Made by a program: the position numbers and the translations under genes. Of a stretch of 62,903 bases of DNA, positions 18,229-27,420 are shown piece after piece. Every line of letters begins with the position of its first letter. Positions within the stretch are counted from its first letter, which is position 1. The notes below the pieces were generated by a model. The model saw only the letters and a list, made by a program, of their open reading frames with translations, made no database searches and was not told the DNA's origin. This stretch comes from Anaerolineae bacterium. Its GTDB lineage: Bacteria; Chloroflexota; Anaerolineae; Aggregatilineales; Phototrophicaceae. Location: positions 1 to 62,903 of the forward strand of contig JAJDUC010000109.1 of the NCBI GenBank assembly GCA_022826865.1, in the 5' to 3' direction.

Positions 18229-19656
18229 ATGTGGCAAGCCTATTATAGCGTGAGCAGCGTCGAAGAAGCCCTGGCCCTCTTGGATGAACATGGCGCGGCG
18301 GCGCGGATCGTCGCCGGCGGAACCGACCTGATTATCGAGATGGAACAGGGCCAGCATCCCAAGCTGCAAATCCTCATCGACATCACGCGCGTGCCCGGGC
18401 TTGACTCCATCGCAATTCGAGACGGGATGATCGTTCTCGGGCCGCTGGTGACGCATAATCATGTGGTCGCCAGCGCAACAATTCGCGAGCGCGCGCTGCC
18501 GCTGGCTCAGGCTTCCTGGGAAGTCGGCGCGCCTCAGATACGCAATCGCGCCACGGTCGCCGGCAACCTGATCACGGCTTCACCGGCGAATGACACGATC
18601 ACGCCCTTGATCGCCATGGGCGCCGAAGTCATTCTTGCCTCTTTCGCGGGCGAACGCAGCGTCAAGCTCGAGGATTTCTACAGCGGTTTTCGCGAGACGC
18701 TGCTGCGCCCAAATGAGCTGCTGCGCGAAATCCGCATTCCTCCGCTTGCGGAGGACGAGCGCGGCGCTTTCCTCAAGCTCGGTTTGCGCCGGGCCCAGGC
18801 TATTTCAGTGGTGGACGCCGCCTTGATCGTCGCGCGCGACGGCGATGGCTTAGTCACTCGCGCGCGTATCGCTCTCGGCAGTGTTGCCGCCACGATCGTT
18901 CGCGCGCGGGCGGCGGAAACTTATATGCTCGGCAAGCCATTGTCGCCGGAGCTGATTGCGGAAGCGGGTCGCTTGGCCAGCGCCGGCGTCAAGCCCATTG
19001 ATGATGTGCGAGGCAGCGCCGACTATCGCAGCGAGATGGTCAAGGTCCTGGTCGCGCGCGGCCTGCGTCGCTTGGCGGCCGAAGAAATCGAGACGGGTTT
19101 GCCAGCGGAACCGCCGATGCTCTGGGGCGAGGACGGCGCCATCGTGAAGAGGGCCTTGCCGGAGCAGATCAAGCATCTACCGGAAACGCCAATCGAAAGC
19201 TGCGTCAACGGCGTCGAACGGCGCATTGAAACTGGGCAGCAGAAATCGCTTCTGCATTGGCTGCGCGATGATCTGGGATTGACCGGCATCAAAGAAGGCT
19301 GCGCCGAGGGCGAATGCGGGGCCTGCACGGTATTCCTGGATGATGTGGCAGTGATGGCATGCATGGTGCATGCGCCGCGCGCGCATGGCGCCGAGATTGT
19401 GACGGTCGAGGGTTTGCAGCAGGGCGATGATTTGCATTTGATCCAGCAGGCCTTCATAGACGAAGCCGCGGTGCAATGCGGTTACTGCACCCCGGGCTTT
19501 TTGATGGCGGGCGCAAAATTGCTCGATGAATTCGAGCAGCCCAATAGCGAACAGATCAATTACAGCATCAGCGGCAATCTCTGCCGCTGCACCGGCTATT
19601 ACAAGATTGTGGAAGCATTCCGCCAAGCCGCCAGACGTAAAGCCGAAGTCGCATAA
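18229..19656 (+). CDS. Molybdenum hydroxylase FAD / 2Fe-2S fusion subunit
   Basis: This 475-aa protein joins the FAD-binding subunit (residues 1 to about 285; IVAGGTDLI near 27, ITASPANDTI, and a CO dehydrogenase-type flavin C-domain) to a two-cluster 2Fe-2S subunit (about 315-475). The plant-type cluster cysteines are in GCAEGECGAC, and the second cluster in QCGYCTPG and NLCRCTGYY. Electrons from the Mo subunit would pass through these clusters to FAD. The order FAD then Fe-S is the reverse of eukaryotic XDH. A GGAG (18215-18218) precedes ATG 18229. Confidence 0.92.
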   Translation: MWQAYYSVSSVEEALALLDEHGAAARIVAGGTDLIIEMEQGQHPKLQILIDITRVPGLDSIAIRDGMIVLGPLVTHNHVVASATIRERALPLAQASWEVGAPQIRNRATVAGNLITASPANDTITPLIAMGAEVILASFAGERSVKLEDFYSGFRETLLRPNELLREIRIPPLAEDERGAFLKLGLRRAQAISVVDAALIVARDGDGLVTRARIALGSVAATIVRARAAETYMLGKPLSPELIAEAGRLASAGVKPIDDVRGSADYRSEMVKVLVARGLRRLAAEEIETGLPAEPPMLWGEDGAIVKRALPEQIKHLPETPIESCVNGVERRIETGQQKSLLHWLRDDLGLTGIKEGCAEGECGACTVFLDDVAVMACMVHAPRAHGAEIVTVEGLQQGDDLHLIQQAFIDEAAVQCGYCTPGFLMAGAKLLDEFEQPNSEQINYSISGNLCRCTGYYKIVEAFRQAARRKAEVA

Positions 19657-19670
19657 GGAAGAATTAAAAC

Positions 19671-21425
19671 ATGGACCGGACCGTGCCCAGGACGGGCAGC
19701 GAAGAAATCGAACTTTATATGCGCACATATTATTCGCTGCTGCGGTCCACCGATAGCATCACGATCGAAACCCTGGTCGAAAGCCATCTGGCGATGCGCT
19801 CGTCCTTGCACGAATACGCTGACGCGGCCGAACCCGATGCCTCCGCCTTAATGTATAGCGCGCTGCGCTTGCCCGCCTGCATCGTCGCCGTTGAAGAATT
19901 GCTAATCGGACAGATGGAGCGGGCTTTCGTCGCCGCCGGTTACAAGGATATCGCCGCCTGGGAGCGGGTCTACGCTACCGGTCGCCGCCGGCGGACCCAC
20001 TTCAATGGCGACAATGCCCTGGCCTTTTACATTGTGAGTCGCTCCGATATTGACGACTTGGTCCCCATATTGACATCATTTCAGATCGAGTGGAACAAAC
20101 TGCATCAATTGCTGCAGAGCGAGGAGCTGCGCGCCTTGCTGCGGCCATACGCGGGGGGCGGCGATCTGCCGTCGGAAGACTTTTCCCGGCTGGCGGAAGG
20201 TCTGCGCATGACCGTCGGCGATTTGAAGCGCCTGCACCTTTTGTGGGCGGGCGATTTTGTCAAGAACCTGCTCAGCATCTGCCGCGGCCGCAAGAGCATG
20301 AACTTGCGTCTGATCGCCGGGTCCCTGGCCGATTACCGCCGCGCCACCGATTCCTGGTGGCATGAACTCTGCGACGAGCTGGCTCTGGCCGATATCGATC
20401 CGCAAGAGCGGCCGGTCTATTTTGTCTCCAGCAATACGCATGCCTTAATCAACCTCCTGGCTGGCTTTGCCCGCCGCTATGAAGAAAGCCTGGTGAATTA
20501 CATTGAGCAATTTGCGGAAAAGTCTCTGTTGACCGAATACGAAGACATCAAAGAAAGTTATCACAAGAGCATCGACAATTTTCTCTATTATGTGCTGCGG
20601 CAATATTTGACGGAACATGGCGACAAAGCCAGACGCGTGCTTGAAGAAGAAGAGCACCGCCTGGGCATTCACCGCGTGCCGAGCCGCCACGGCTTCGAAA
20701 AAGAAACCCAGGTGATCGAATTGGGCAAGCTGGAGCCGCGTTGGTTTGACCCGCGCTTGGGGCGCGCCGACGATCTCGCGCCCCTGCGCTATAGCAATGC
20801 CATCATCGTCAATATCGATTATCCCCTGGGCATGGCGTCATACGAGTTGCTCAGCCGCGTCTCCCAGGGCGCCGGTCGCCTGGATGGGGTCTACGTCATG
20901 GGCAAAGCCGCCACGTTGAACGGCCGCATCGGCGATATGATGATCCCGAATGTCATCCATGACGAACATTCCCAGAATACCTATCTCTTCCGCAACTGCT
21001 TCACGGCGCGCCATGTGCGGACCTATATGGAACACGGCAATGTGCTGGACAACCAGAAGGCCGTAACCGTCCGCGGAACGTTCTTGCAAAACCCCAACTA
21101 TATGAGCGTCTTCTATAAGGAAGGTTATACCGATATCGAGATGGAAGGCGGGCCCTATCTTTCGGCGGTTTATGAAGCCTTTCGTCCCCAGCGGCATCCG
21201 GTCAACGAAATCGTCGATCTGCACTCGGTGAAGTTTGATATTGGCTTTTTGCATTATGCCTCGGACAAGCCCATGAAGCGCGGACAGAACCTTGGCGCCG
21301 GGAGCTTGAGTTACGGCGGAGTCGAGCCGACTTATGCCGCCGCCATCGCCATCTTGCGCCGCATCTTCTACAACGAAACGGAAAAATTGATTGAAACGAC
21401 ATTTGAAGCGCTGCCGGCATTCTGA
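19671..21425 (+). CDS. Uncharacterised protein with nucleosidase-like C-terminal domain
   Basis: This is a 584-aa protein I cannot name. Residues 1 to about 370 look all-helical and have no recognised motif. From about 376 on, the order of motifs resembles the PNP/UDP phosphorylase superfamily (MTA/SAH and AMP nucleosidases): GKAATLNGRIGDMMIP (411-426), RGTFLQN (468-474), IEMEGGPYLSAV (489-500) like the substrate-binding V-E-M-E, and ASDKP (530-534) like the catalytic I-S-D. It sits between the Fe-S/FAD and Mo subunits of the hydroxylase, spaced 14 bp and 36 bp. A nucleoside or nucleotide cleaving role that feeds the hydroxylase is an inference. Confidence 0.7.
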   Translation: MDRTVPRTGSEEIELYMRTYYSLLRSTDSITIETLVESHLAMRSSLHEYADAAEPDASALMYSALRLPACIVAVEELLIGQMERAFVAAGYKDIAAWERVYATGRRRRTHFNGDNALAFYIVSRSDIDDLVPILTSFQIEWNKLHQLLQSEELRALLRPYAGGGDLPSEDFSRLAEGLRMTVGDLKRLHLLWAGDFVKNLLSICRGRKSMNLRLIAGSLADYRRATDSWWHELCDELALADIDPQERPVYFVSSNTHALINLLAGFARRYEESLVNYIEQFAEKSLLTEYEDIKESYHKSIDNFLYYVLRQYLTEHGDKARRVLEEEEHRLGIHRVPSRHGFEKETQVIELGKLEPRWFDPRLGRADDLAPLRYSNAIIVNIDYPLGMASYELLSRVSQGAGRLDGVYVMGKAATLNGRIGDMMIPNVIHDEHSQNTYLFRNCFTARHVRTYMEHGNVLDNQKAVTVRGTFLQNPNYMSVFYKEGYTDIEMEGGPYLSAVYEAFRPQRHPVNEIVDLHSVKFDIGFLHYASDKPMKRGQNLGAGSLSYGGVEPTYAAAIAILRRIFYNETEKLIETTFEALPAF

Positions 21426-21461
21426 CGCGTCAGCGCCGCGGCAGCGGGGAAAGCGAATATC

Positions 21462-23684
21462 GTGAGAGCAAGCGCCGTCACAATCGGCGAATCGGTCAAG
21501 CGCATCGACGCGCGCGGCAAAGTCACCGGGGAGACGCTTTACCCGGGCGATATCAATATCGACGATCAGCTTTGGATGCGCGTCAAATTCAGCGAGCGCG
21601 CCCATGCCCGCGTGCTCGCTGTGGATGCCAGCCGGGCCGAAGCGCTGCCGGGTGTCATCCGCGTATTCACCAGCCGCGATGTGCCCGTCAATGAATATGG
21701 TCTTGTCATTAAGGATCAACCCGTGCTCTGTGGTCCGGGCGGGAGCAAGATCGGCGCCGATGTCGTTCGCTGCTATATGGATATGGTGGCGACGGTAGTA
21801 GCGGAAAGCGATGCCATCGCGCGGCGGGCGCTTGACCTGGTTGAGGTGGAATACGAAGACCTGCCCGCCGTCTTTGATCCGGAAGCGGCGCGGGCGAAAT
21901 CGGCGCCGCAACTGCATCCGGACCATCCCGGCAATTTAGTGGCGCAATATCGCATTCGCCGGGGCGATATGGAAGCCGGCTGGGCGGCCGCCGATGTCCT
22001 GGTCGAAGGCGAATACGAAACCACCTGGCAGGAGCATGCCTATCTCCAGCCCGAAGCCGGTCTGGCCTACATTGATGAAGAAGACCGAGTCACTGTCTTG
22101 GTCGCCGGGCAATGGACGCATGAAGATCAGGAGCAGATCTACCACGCCCTCGACCTGCCGCCGGAAAAGGTGCGGGTGATCTACCCGGCAATCGGCGGGG
22201 CTTTCGGCGGACGCGAAGATATGACCGTGCAAATCATCCTCGCGCTGGCCGCGCAGTCCCTGCGCCGGCCCGTCAAGATTCAGTGGAGTCGCGAGGAGTC
22301 GATCCTCTATCACCACAAACGGCATCCGATCAAAGTGCGCGCGAAATGGGGCGCGACCGCGGACGGCCGCTTGACGGCCATAAAAGCCGAGGTCATTGGC
22401 GACGCCGGCGCTTACAACTACACCTCCAACAAGGTCCTGGGCAACGCCCATCTCACGGTCAGCGGACCCTATGAGACGCCCAATATCCACATCGATACCT
22501 ATGCCGTTTACACGAATAACATCCCTTCGGGCGCATTTCGCGGTTTCGGCGCGCCGCAAGCCTTGTTCGCGGCCGAGGGGCAAATGAATCGCCTGGCGGC
22601 GGCCCTGGGGATGGATCCCTTGGAAATCCGCCTCAAGAATTGCATCCGCGAGGGCAGCATCGGTTCGGTGGACACGCCATTTCCCGCTGGCGTTTCCATG
22701 CCGCAGGTCTTTGAAGCATGTGGCCGCGAATCCTGGTGGCGCCAAAGCGCCGGTGGCTGGCAATTGCAGCCGCCTCCGCCGCCAAAGGACGGCAGCAAGC
22801 GCCGAGGCCGCGGCATGGCGGGCGGCTTCAAGAATGTTGGCTTCAGCTTCGGTTTCCCGGAGCATTGCTGGGCCGGTGTCGAGTTGCGCGGCGAGGCCGA
22901 AATCGAGCAGGTTATCTTATATCACGCCGGCGCCGAAGTGGGGCAGGGCGCGCATACCGCCCTCAGCCAGATGGCGGCGGAGGCCCTGGCTGTGCCATTT
23001 GACAAAGTTCGGATTGTCGCCTCGGATACGGCCACTTCCGGTTCTTCGGGCAGCGCCTCAGCCTCGCGACTGTCCTTCATGTCGGGAAACGCCATCCGCG
23101 GCGCCGCCGAAATAGCGCTGAAGAAATGGCAGGACGAAGAGCGCCCGGCCAAAGGCGAATATATGTACCATCCGCCGCCAACCACGCCTTTTGATCCCGA
23201 TACCGGCCGCGCCGTTCCCAATTTCGCTTACGGATATGTGGCGGAAGCGGTGGAAGTGGAAGTTGATATTGAGACGGGTCAAGTGCAGTTGCTTGAGGTC
23301 GTCTGCGCCAATGATGTCGGCAAAGTCATCAACCCCCAGCAGTTGGAGGGCCAGATTGAAGGCGCCATTGTGCAGGCCCAGGGTTATGCCTTGATGGAAT
23401 ATCTTGTTTCTCAGGCCGGTAAAATAAAAAATCCTCTTTTGTCGACCTATTTGATTCCGACGGCGCTCGATGTGCCGCCGCGTGTTAAATCCGTAATACT
23501 GGAAGAAGCCGACCCGATCGGCCCCTGGGGCGCGCGCGGCATGGCGGAAATGCCCTTTTTGCCTCTGGCGCCCGCCATTGCGGCCGCCATTTATGCTGCC
23601 ACAGGCGCCTGGGTTGATTGCCAGCCCTTCACCGGACAGCGCGTTCTGGCGGCCCTGCAAGCAGGCGCAGACGTCTCTCCCTAG
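21462..23684 (+). CDS. xdhA: Xanthine dehydrogenase-type molybdenum-binding subunit
   Basis: This 740-aa catalytic subunit holds the molybdopterin cofactor. Seen in order are an N-terminal a/b hammerhead (about 1-115), AIGGAFGGREDMT, GAFRGFGAPQALFA, HAGAEVGQGAHTAL and the C-terminal GPWGARGMAEMPFLPLAP, whose Glu would be the active-site base. It hydroxylates a purine or related heterocycle. The start is GTG 21462 after GGGGAAAG. The next gene, a YqeC-like protein, is a marker of selenium-dependent hydroxylases, so a labile selenium ligand is possible. Substrate is inferred from the purine context. Confidence 0.92.
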   Translation: MRASAVTIGESVKRIDARGKVTGETLYPGDINIDDQLWMRVKFSERAHARVLAVDASRAEALPGVIRVFTSRDVPVNEYGLVIKDQPVLCGPGGSKIGADVVRCYMDMVATVVAESDAIARRALDLVEVEYEDLPAVFDPEAARAKSAPQLHPDHPGNLVAQYRIRRGDMEAGWAAADVLVEGEYETTWQEHAYLQPEAGLAYIDEEDRVTVLVAGQWTHEDQEQIYHALDLPPEKVRVIYPAIGGAFGGREDMTVQIILALAAQSLRRPVKIQWSREESILYHHKRHPIKVRAKWGATADGRLTAIKAEVIGDAGAYNYTSNKVLGNAHLTVSGPYETPNIHIDTYAVYTNNIPSGAFRGFGAPQALFAAEGQMNRLAAALGMDPLEIRLKNCIREGSIGSVDTPFPAGVSMPQVFEACGRESWWRQSAGGWQLQPPPPPKDGSKRRGRGMAGGFKNVGFSFGFPEHCWAGVELRGEAEIEQVILYHAGAEVGQGAHTALSQMAAEALAVPFDKVRIVASDTATSGSSGSASASRLSFMSGNAIRGAAEIALKKWQDEERPAKGEYMYHPPPTTPFDPDTGRAVPNFAYGYVAEAVEVEVDIETGQVQLLEVVCANDVGKVINPQQLEGQIEGAIVQAQGYALMEYLVSQAGKIKNPLLSTYLIPTALDVPPRVKSVILEEADPIGPWGARGMAEMPFLPLAPAIAAAIYAATGAWVDCQPFTGQRVLAALQAGADVSP

Positions 23685-23815
23685 GGCGCAAGCTCCCGCA
23701 TGCCACATCCTGCAAGCGCATTTGCGCAATCGTGTTATCATTGTTCTGTGAAAACGCTAGACCGTACAAGCGCGCCATAAGATGCGTTTTCAGCGCGTAA
23801 CTGCGCGGAGTTCCA

Positions 23816-25177
23816 ATGAAGTTTCAGCAAGCGTTTGGAGTGGTTCCCGGTGATGTCGTCGCCTTGATTGGCGCCGGCGGCAAAACTTCGCTAATGGTCG
23901 CAATGGGTTACGAATTGGCGGAAGCCGGCTGGCGGGTATTGGCCACGACCACAACCAGGCTCTCCCCGCATCAGTTGACGCTTTTTCCTTGCGCCATGTC
24001 GAGCAGCGCCGATCCGCAGCGCGTCTCCAAGGCTTTGAGCCAGCATCAGTTTGTCTTTCTTCATGACGAGATCCGGCATGGGAAGGTCTTCGGGCCCAGC
24101 CGCGGCTGGACGAAACAATTGTTGGATAGCGTCGATTCCGATATTCTGCTTGTTGAAGCGGATGACGCCGATGGACTGCCTTTCAAAGCGCCTCTGGCGG
24201 CAGAGCCGCAGATTCCGCTCGAAACCTCTCTTGTGATTGCCGTCGCCTCGCTGAGCGTTTTAGGTATGCCGTTTAATGCCGAACATGTCTACAATCCGGC
24301 TGCGATGATCGAGCGCTACGGATTTGCGCTCAACAGCCCGGTCAAGTCGCCCTGGCTGGCGCAGGTTCTGCGCGACGAGAAGCTGGGATTGCGGGGCGTC
24401 CCGGCCGGCGCGCGGGTAATGGTCTTCTTGAACCGGACGCCGGAACGCGGCTACGTACGCGGCCGCGCGCGCATGATCGCCCGCTTGAGCTTGCAGAGCG
24501 ATCGCGTCAGCGCTGTCGCTTTGGGCGCTGTGCGCGGGGCGGAACCGGTTTATGAGTTGCAGCGCCGTGTAGGCGCGCTGGTCTTGGCGACGGGCCAGGC
24601 CGACGGCGGTTCCCTTGAAACACTGTTAGCGCCTTGGGACGGCGGGGTGGCGGCTGTCGCCCATGTAGCCGACCGATTGATGCGTTCGCGGCTCGATCAT
24701 ATTGCGGTGGTAACCGGCCTGCGCTCGCCTGAAGTGCGCGCCGCCCTTAAACCATTAGGCTTGAAGGCGGTTCACGATCGCGCTTATCGCTCCGGCGGAT
24801 TTGTAACGGCCTTCAAGCGCGGGCTGGCCGCCTTGCCAGATGCCGTCAGCGCCGTCTTGCTGGCGCCGGGCGGCCAAGCGCGCCTGCAGCCCAAGGTGAT
24901 CTTCCAGATGTTGACGGGCTACGCCCGCGGCGCGGGCGATTTTGTTGTCCCTTGCCATGCCGGGCGCAGCGGGCATCCGATACTGATCGGCGAACGTTAT
25001 TGGTCCGAGATTCTGAGCATGCCCGGCTCCAGCAGCCTGGCCGAGGTCTGCCAGCGCTTCGCCGGCAATATCAGTTTCCTGGAAGTGGATAGCGATAGCA
25101 TCTTGTATGAAGGGCGCTTGGCGCAGAGCTTAAAGCCGCGCCGACAAGTCGCGAAGGCGAGCAGCCGCCTTCCCTAG
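23816..25177 (+). CDS. yqeC: YqeC-like P-loop protein fused to MocA-like domain
   Basis: This 453-aa fusion has a YqeC domain (about 1-250): P-loop IGAGGKTSLM at 18-27, TTTTRLSPH and EADDADGLPFKAP. YqeC accompanies selenium-dependent molybdenum hydroxylases. The C-terminal part (about 258-453) has the length and pattern of MocA/MobA nucleotidyltransferases, which finish the molybdopterin cytosine dinucleotide cofactor. The usual L-A-A-G-x-S-x-R-M-G signature is replaced by LATGQADGGSLETLL and the metal-binding D-x-P motif by APGGQAR, so the transferase fold may be non-catalytic. The stop overlaps the stop of the convergent channel gene. Confidence 0.8.
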   Translation: MKFQQAFGVVPGDVVALIGAGGKTSLMVAMGYELAEAGWRVLATTTTRLSPHQLTLFPCAMSSSADPQRVSKALSQHQFVFLHDEIRHGKVFGPSRGWTKQLLDSVDSDILLVEADDADGLPFKAPLAAEPQIPLETSLVIAVASLSVLGMPFNAEHVYNPAAMIERYGFALNSPVKSPWLAQVLRDEKLGLRGVPAGARVMVFLNRTPERGYVRGRARMIARLSLQSDRVSAVALGAVRGAEPVYELQRRVGALVLATGQADGGSLETLLAPWDGGVAAVAHVADRLMRSRLDHIAVVTGLRSPEVRAALKPLGLKAVHDRAYRSGGFVTAFKRGLAALPDAVSAVLLAPGGQARLQPKVIFQMLTGYARGAGDFVVPCHAGRSGHPILIGERYWSEILSMPGSSSLAEVCQRFAGNISFLEVDSDSILYEGRLAQSLKPRRQVAKASSRLP

Positions 25178-27243
25178 CCGCCGTGTTGATCAATCAACTC
25201 GCGGATCAGGTCGTGCGACCAGATGCCGCTGGCGCCGATATCAACCTGAAGGCGCAGCGTAGCCGGGCGCCTGTCCGCGTGGCCGGTGGCCTTCGCCCGC
25301 ATTTCGTCGAAATACTCCATCGGCGTGACGACGATCAACACCTCATTGGCTTTCACCACATGGTCCAAAGGCGGCGCGTAGATGAAACTGGCGCTGTCCC
25401 CCCGGCGTATGCCGATCACGCCAGCGCGGTAGCGCATGGCCAGAGCCAATTCCTGGATCGTTTTGCCAATCCAGGGCGAGTCGTTTTCCATGTAGAATTC
25501 GGCTGTTTCCAGCCCGGTGACTTCATTGTAGAGCACATGCTGAAGGAAGTCGGTGATTTCCGGCCGCGTCGTTGCAAGTATCACGAACTGCGCGGCGACA
25601 TGGAAGGGGCTGACGACGCGGTCTGCGCCCGAGCGCCGCAGTTTTTCGATCATGTCATCGGTGGTCGCCGTCACCGAGACCAGCAGAGATTTGCTGATGC
25701 TGCGCGCCGAGAGGACGGTTAGCACGGCCGTCGCCTTGTCATTCATAGAGATCATGATCGCTTGCGCCTGCTCGACTCCAGCGCGCTTGAGCACATCTTC
25801 GCGGGCGGGATTGCCATATATGACGCGGAATCCGCGTTTCCGCCAAGCCTCAGTCAATGTTTCGTCGCTGCTGAGCAGGACGAAGGGCCGCGACGGATCC
25901 AGGAAACGCACTGCGCTCTCGATGATGTGGTCGTCCCCGCAGATTACAAAATGCTTGGACATGAGTTCAATCGCCGCTTCGCTTTCTTCCAGGCTCAGCG
26001 TCTTATCGAGGGTCTTGGTCTCGCGAAACGGCGCCAGGCGCTGAAAGGCGGCAAAGCGCATCTCGTTGCGCCCGGCCGGCTGGCATTCGCCCTGGAGCTT
26101 GGGAATCATCGGCCCGGGCGCGACCGTCAGAATAATTTCATCTTCGCGCAGAATGCGGCCGCCGCCGGGCGCATGCACAAAATCGCCAGTGCCCAGCCGT
26201 ATGCCGATAACACCGGCGTCATAACGGTCGCTGAACTTGAGATCGCTGATTCGCTTTCCAATCCAGGGTGACTTGTCTTCGAGCTCCAGCTGTGTGATCT
26301 GATGATCGGTTTCTTGATCGAAAAGAATGCTGTTGAAGAAGTCATTCACAGCGGGGCGCAAGGTGGCGCTGTTGAGGAATTGGGCCGATACCTCATAAGG
26401 CGCCAGCACGACATTGGCGCCTGCTTTGATCATCTTCATTTTTAATTCTGCTTCGACGGTGGCGGCCGTGATATAGAGCCGGGGGTTGAGATTGCGTGCT
26501 GTCAGGACGGTGAGCAAACTCTCGGTGTCTTGATTGAGCATGACCATGATCGCTTTGGCGCGCGCGACGCCGGCGGCCAACAGCGAATCGTCATCGGTCG
26601 GGTCGCCCGCGACAACCAGGATCCCAGCGCTGCCAAGGCGCTCCTCGTATTCCTGGTCTTCAGTAACAACCACAATTAAATCCAGGAGCGTCGTATGCGT
26701 GACAAATCTATCCAGATACTGGACGAACAGGCGCCGCGCCAGGCGGCGCAGCCGGCTGAATCGTCCGCGTTCCGGGCGGCCGAGGATTCGATTGAGCCAG
26801 GTTTTGATCGGTCGAAAACTTGCATCCTGATACTGCTTGCGGCGGATCTGCGCGCCATTAAGCACATATCCGATGGTCTTGTCGACCATTTCGCCACTGC
26901 CGCAAATGATGTAGTGGCTGTTGAGTTTGGCGATCTTTTTCCGGGTGCGGATCTTGCGCCGGCGCGCCATGGCCTCCACGCTGAAAAGCAAAGCGAAGGA
27001 CGAAGACAGAAAAAACGCCAACGCGCTCAGACCGGCAAATACCAGGCACAAGGTGAACAGGCGGCCCACTTCCGACTCGGGCACAATATCGCCGAAACCG
27101 ATGGTGGTGAGTGTGATGATCGTCAGATAAATCGCCTCGAATAGCGATTTTCCTTCGATGATCATGTAGCCGGCGATGCCGACCGGCATGATGATGAGGA
27201 TCAGAACCGTGGCGGCGCGAAACTGCCGGCGGACATCTTTCAA
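25174..27243 (-). CDS. Two-TM potassium channel with two RCK modules
   Basis: This 689-aa membrane protein has TM1 (about 12-28), a re-entrant pore with the selectivity filter TTIGFGD (46-52) and TM2 (about 61-88). Two TrkA-N/TrkA-C (RCK) gating units follow. The first begins at HYIICGSGE and contains an Arg-rich insertion before LIVVVTEDQEYEE; the second begins at HFVICGDDH. Each ends with a TrkA-C domain (SPWIGKRISDLK and SPWIGKTIQELA). One polypeptide with two RCK units resembles BK/GsuK-type gating rings. It may sense nucleotides or ions. A promoter is proposed at 27284-27313. It is convergent with the yqeC fusion. Confidence 0.9.
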   Translation of the reverse strand: MKDVRRQFRAATVLILIIMPVGIAGYMIIEGKSLFEAIYLTIITLTTIGFGDIVPESEVGRLFTLCLVFAGLSALAFFLSSSFALLFSVEAMARRRKIRTRKKIAKLNSHYIICGSGEMVDKTIGYVLNGAQIRRKQYQDASFRPIKTWLNRILGRPERGRFSRLRRLARRLFVQYLDRFVTHTTLLDLIVVVTEDQEYEERLGSAGILVVAGDPTDDDSLLAAGVARAKAIMVMLNQDTESLLTVLTARNLNPRLYITAATVEAELKMKMIKAGANVVLAPYEVSAQFLNSATLRPAVNDFFNSILFDQETDHQITQLELEDKSPWIGKRISDLKFSDRYDAGVIGIRLGTGDFVHAPGGGRILREDEIILTVAPGPMIPKLQGECQPAGRNEMRFAAFQRLAPFRETKTLDKTLSLEESEAAIELMSKHFVICGDDHIIESAVRFLDPSRPFVLLSSDETLTEAWRKRGFRVIYGNPAREDVLKRAGVEQAQAIMISMNDKATAVLTVLSARSISKSLLVSVTATTDDMIEKLRRSGADRVVSPFHVAAQFVILATTRPEITDFLQHVLYNEVTGLETAEFYMENDSPWIGKTIQELALAMRYRAGVIGIRRGDSASFIYAPPLDHVVKANEVLIVVTPMEYFDEMRAKATGHADRRPATLRLQVDIGASGIWSHDLIRELIDQHGG

Positions 27244-27283
27244 ATCGAACTTCCTCGGGCGCTGGATCCGGTCTTATTTCCTT

Positions 27284-27313
27284 ATTATATCGGAGAAAAG
27301 CATGATGTGTTAA
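27284..27313 (-). promoter_or_regulatory. Candidate promoter of the potassium channel gene
   Basis: On the minus strand, TTAACA (27313-27308), an 18-bp spacer and TATAAT (27289-27284) give a near-consensus sigma-70 promoter about 40 bp before ATG 27243. Confidence 0.6.
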
Positions 27314-27420
27314 GATGACCGTGACGGCCCAGCCCCGCGCCCAGCCGCCATGCGATTGACAGTCGCCGCAGCGAAAGAGGCGCCGGGCGCGGCGGTGAGA
27401 AGGATTGAAGGAGCGCATTC

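Noticed and set aside
18229..25177. In-frame UGA selenocysteine in the hydroxylase operon
   Set aside because: All frames are open full length without internal UGA; selenium in this enzyme class is not carried as selenocysteine.
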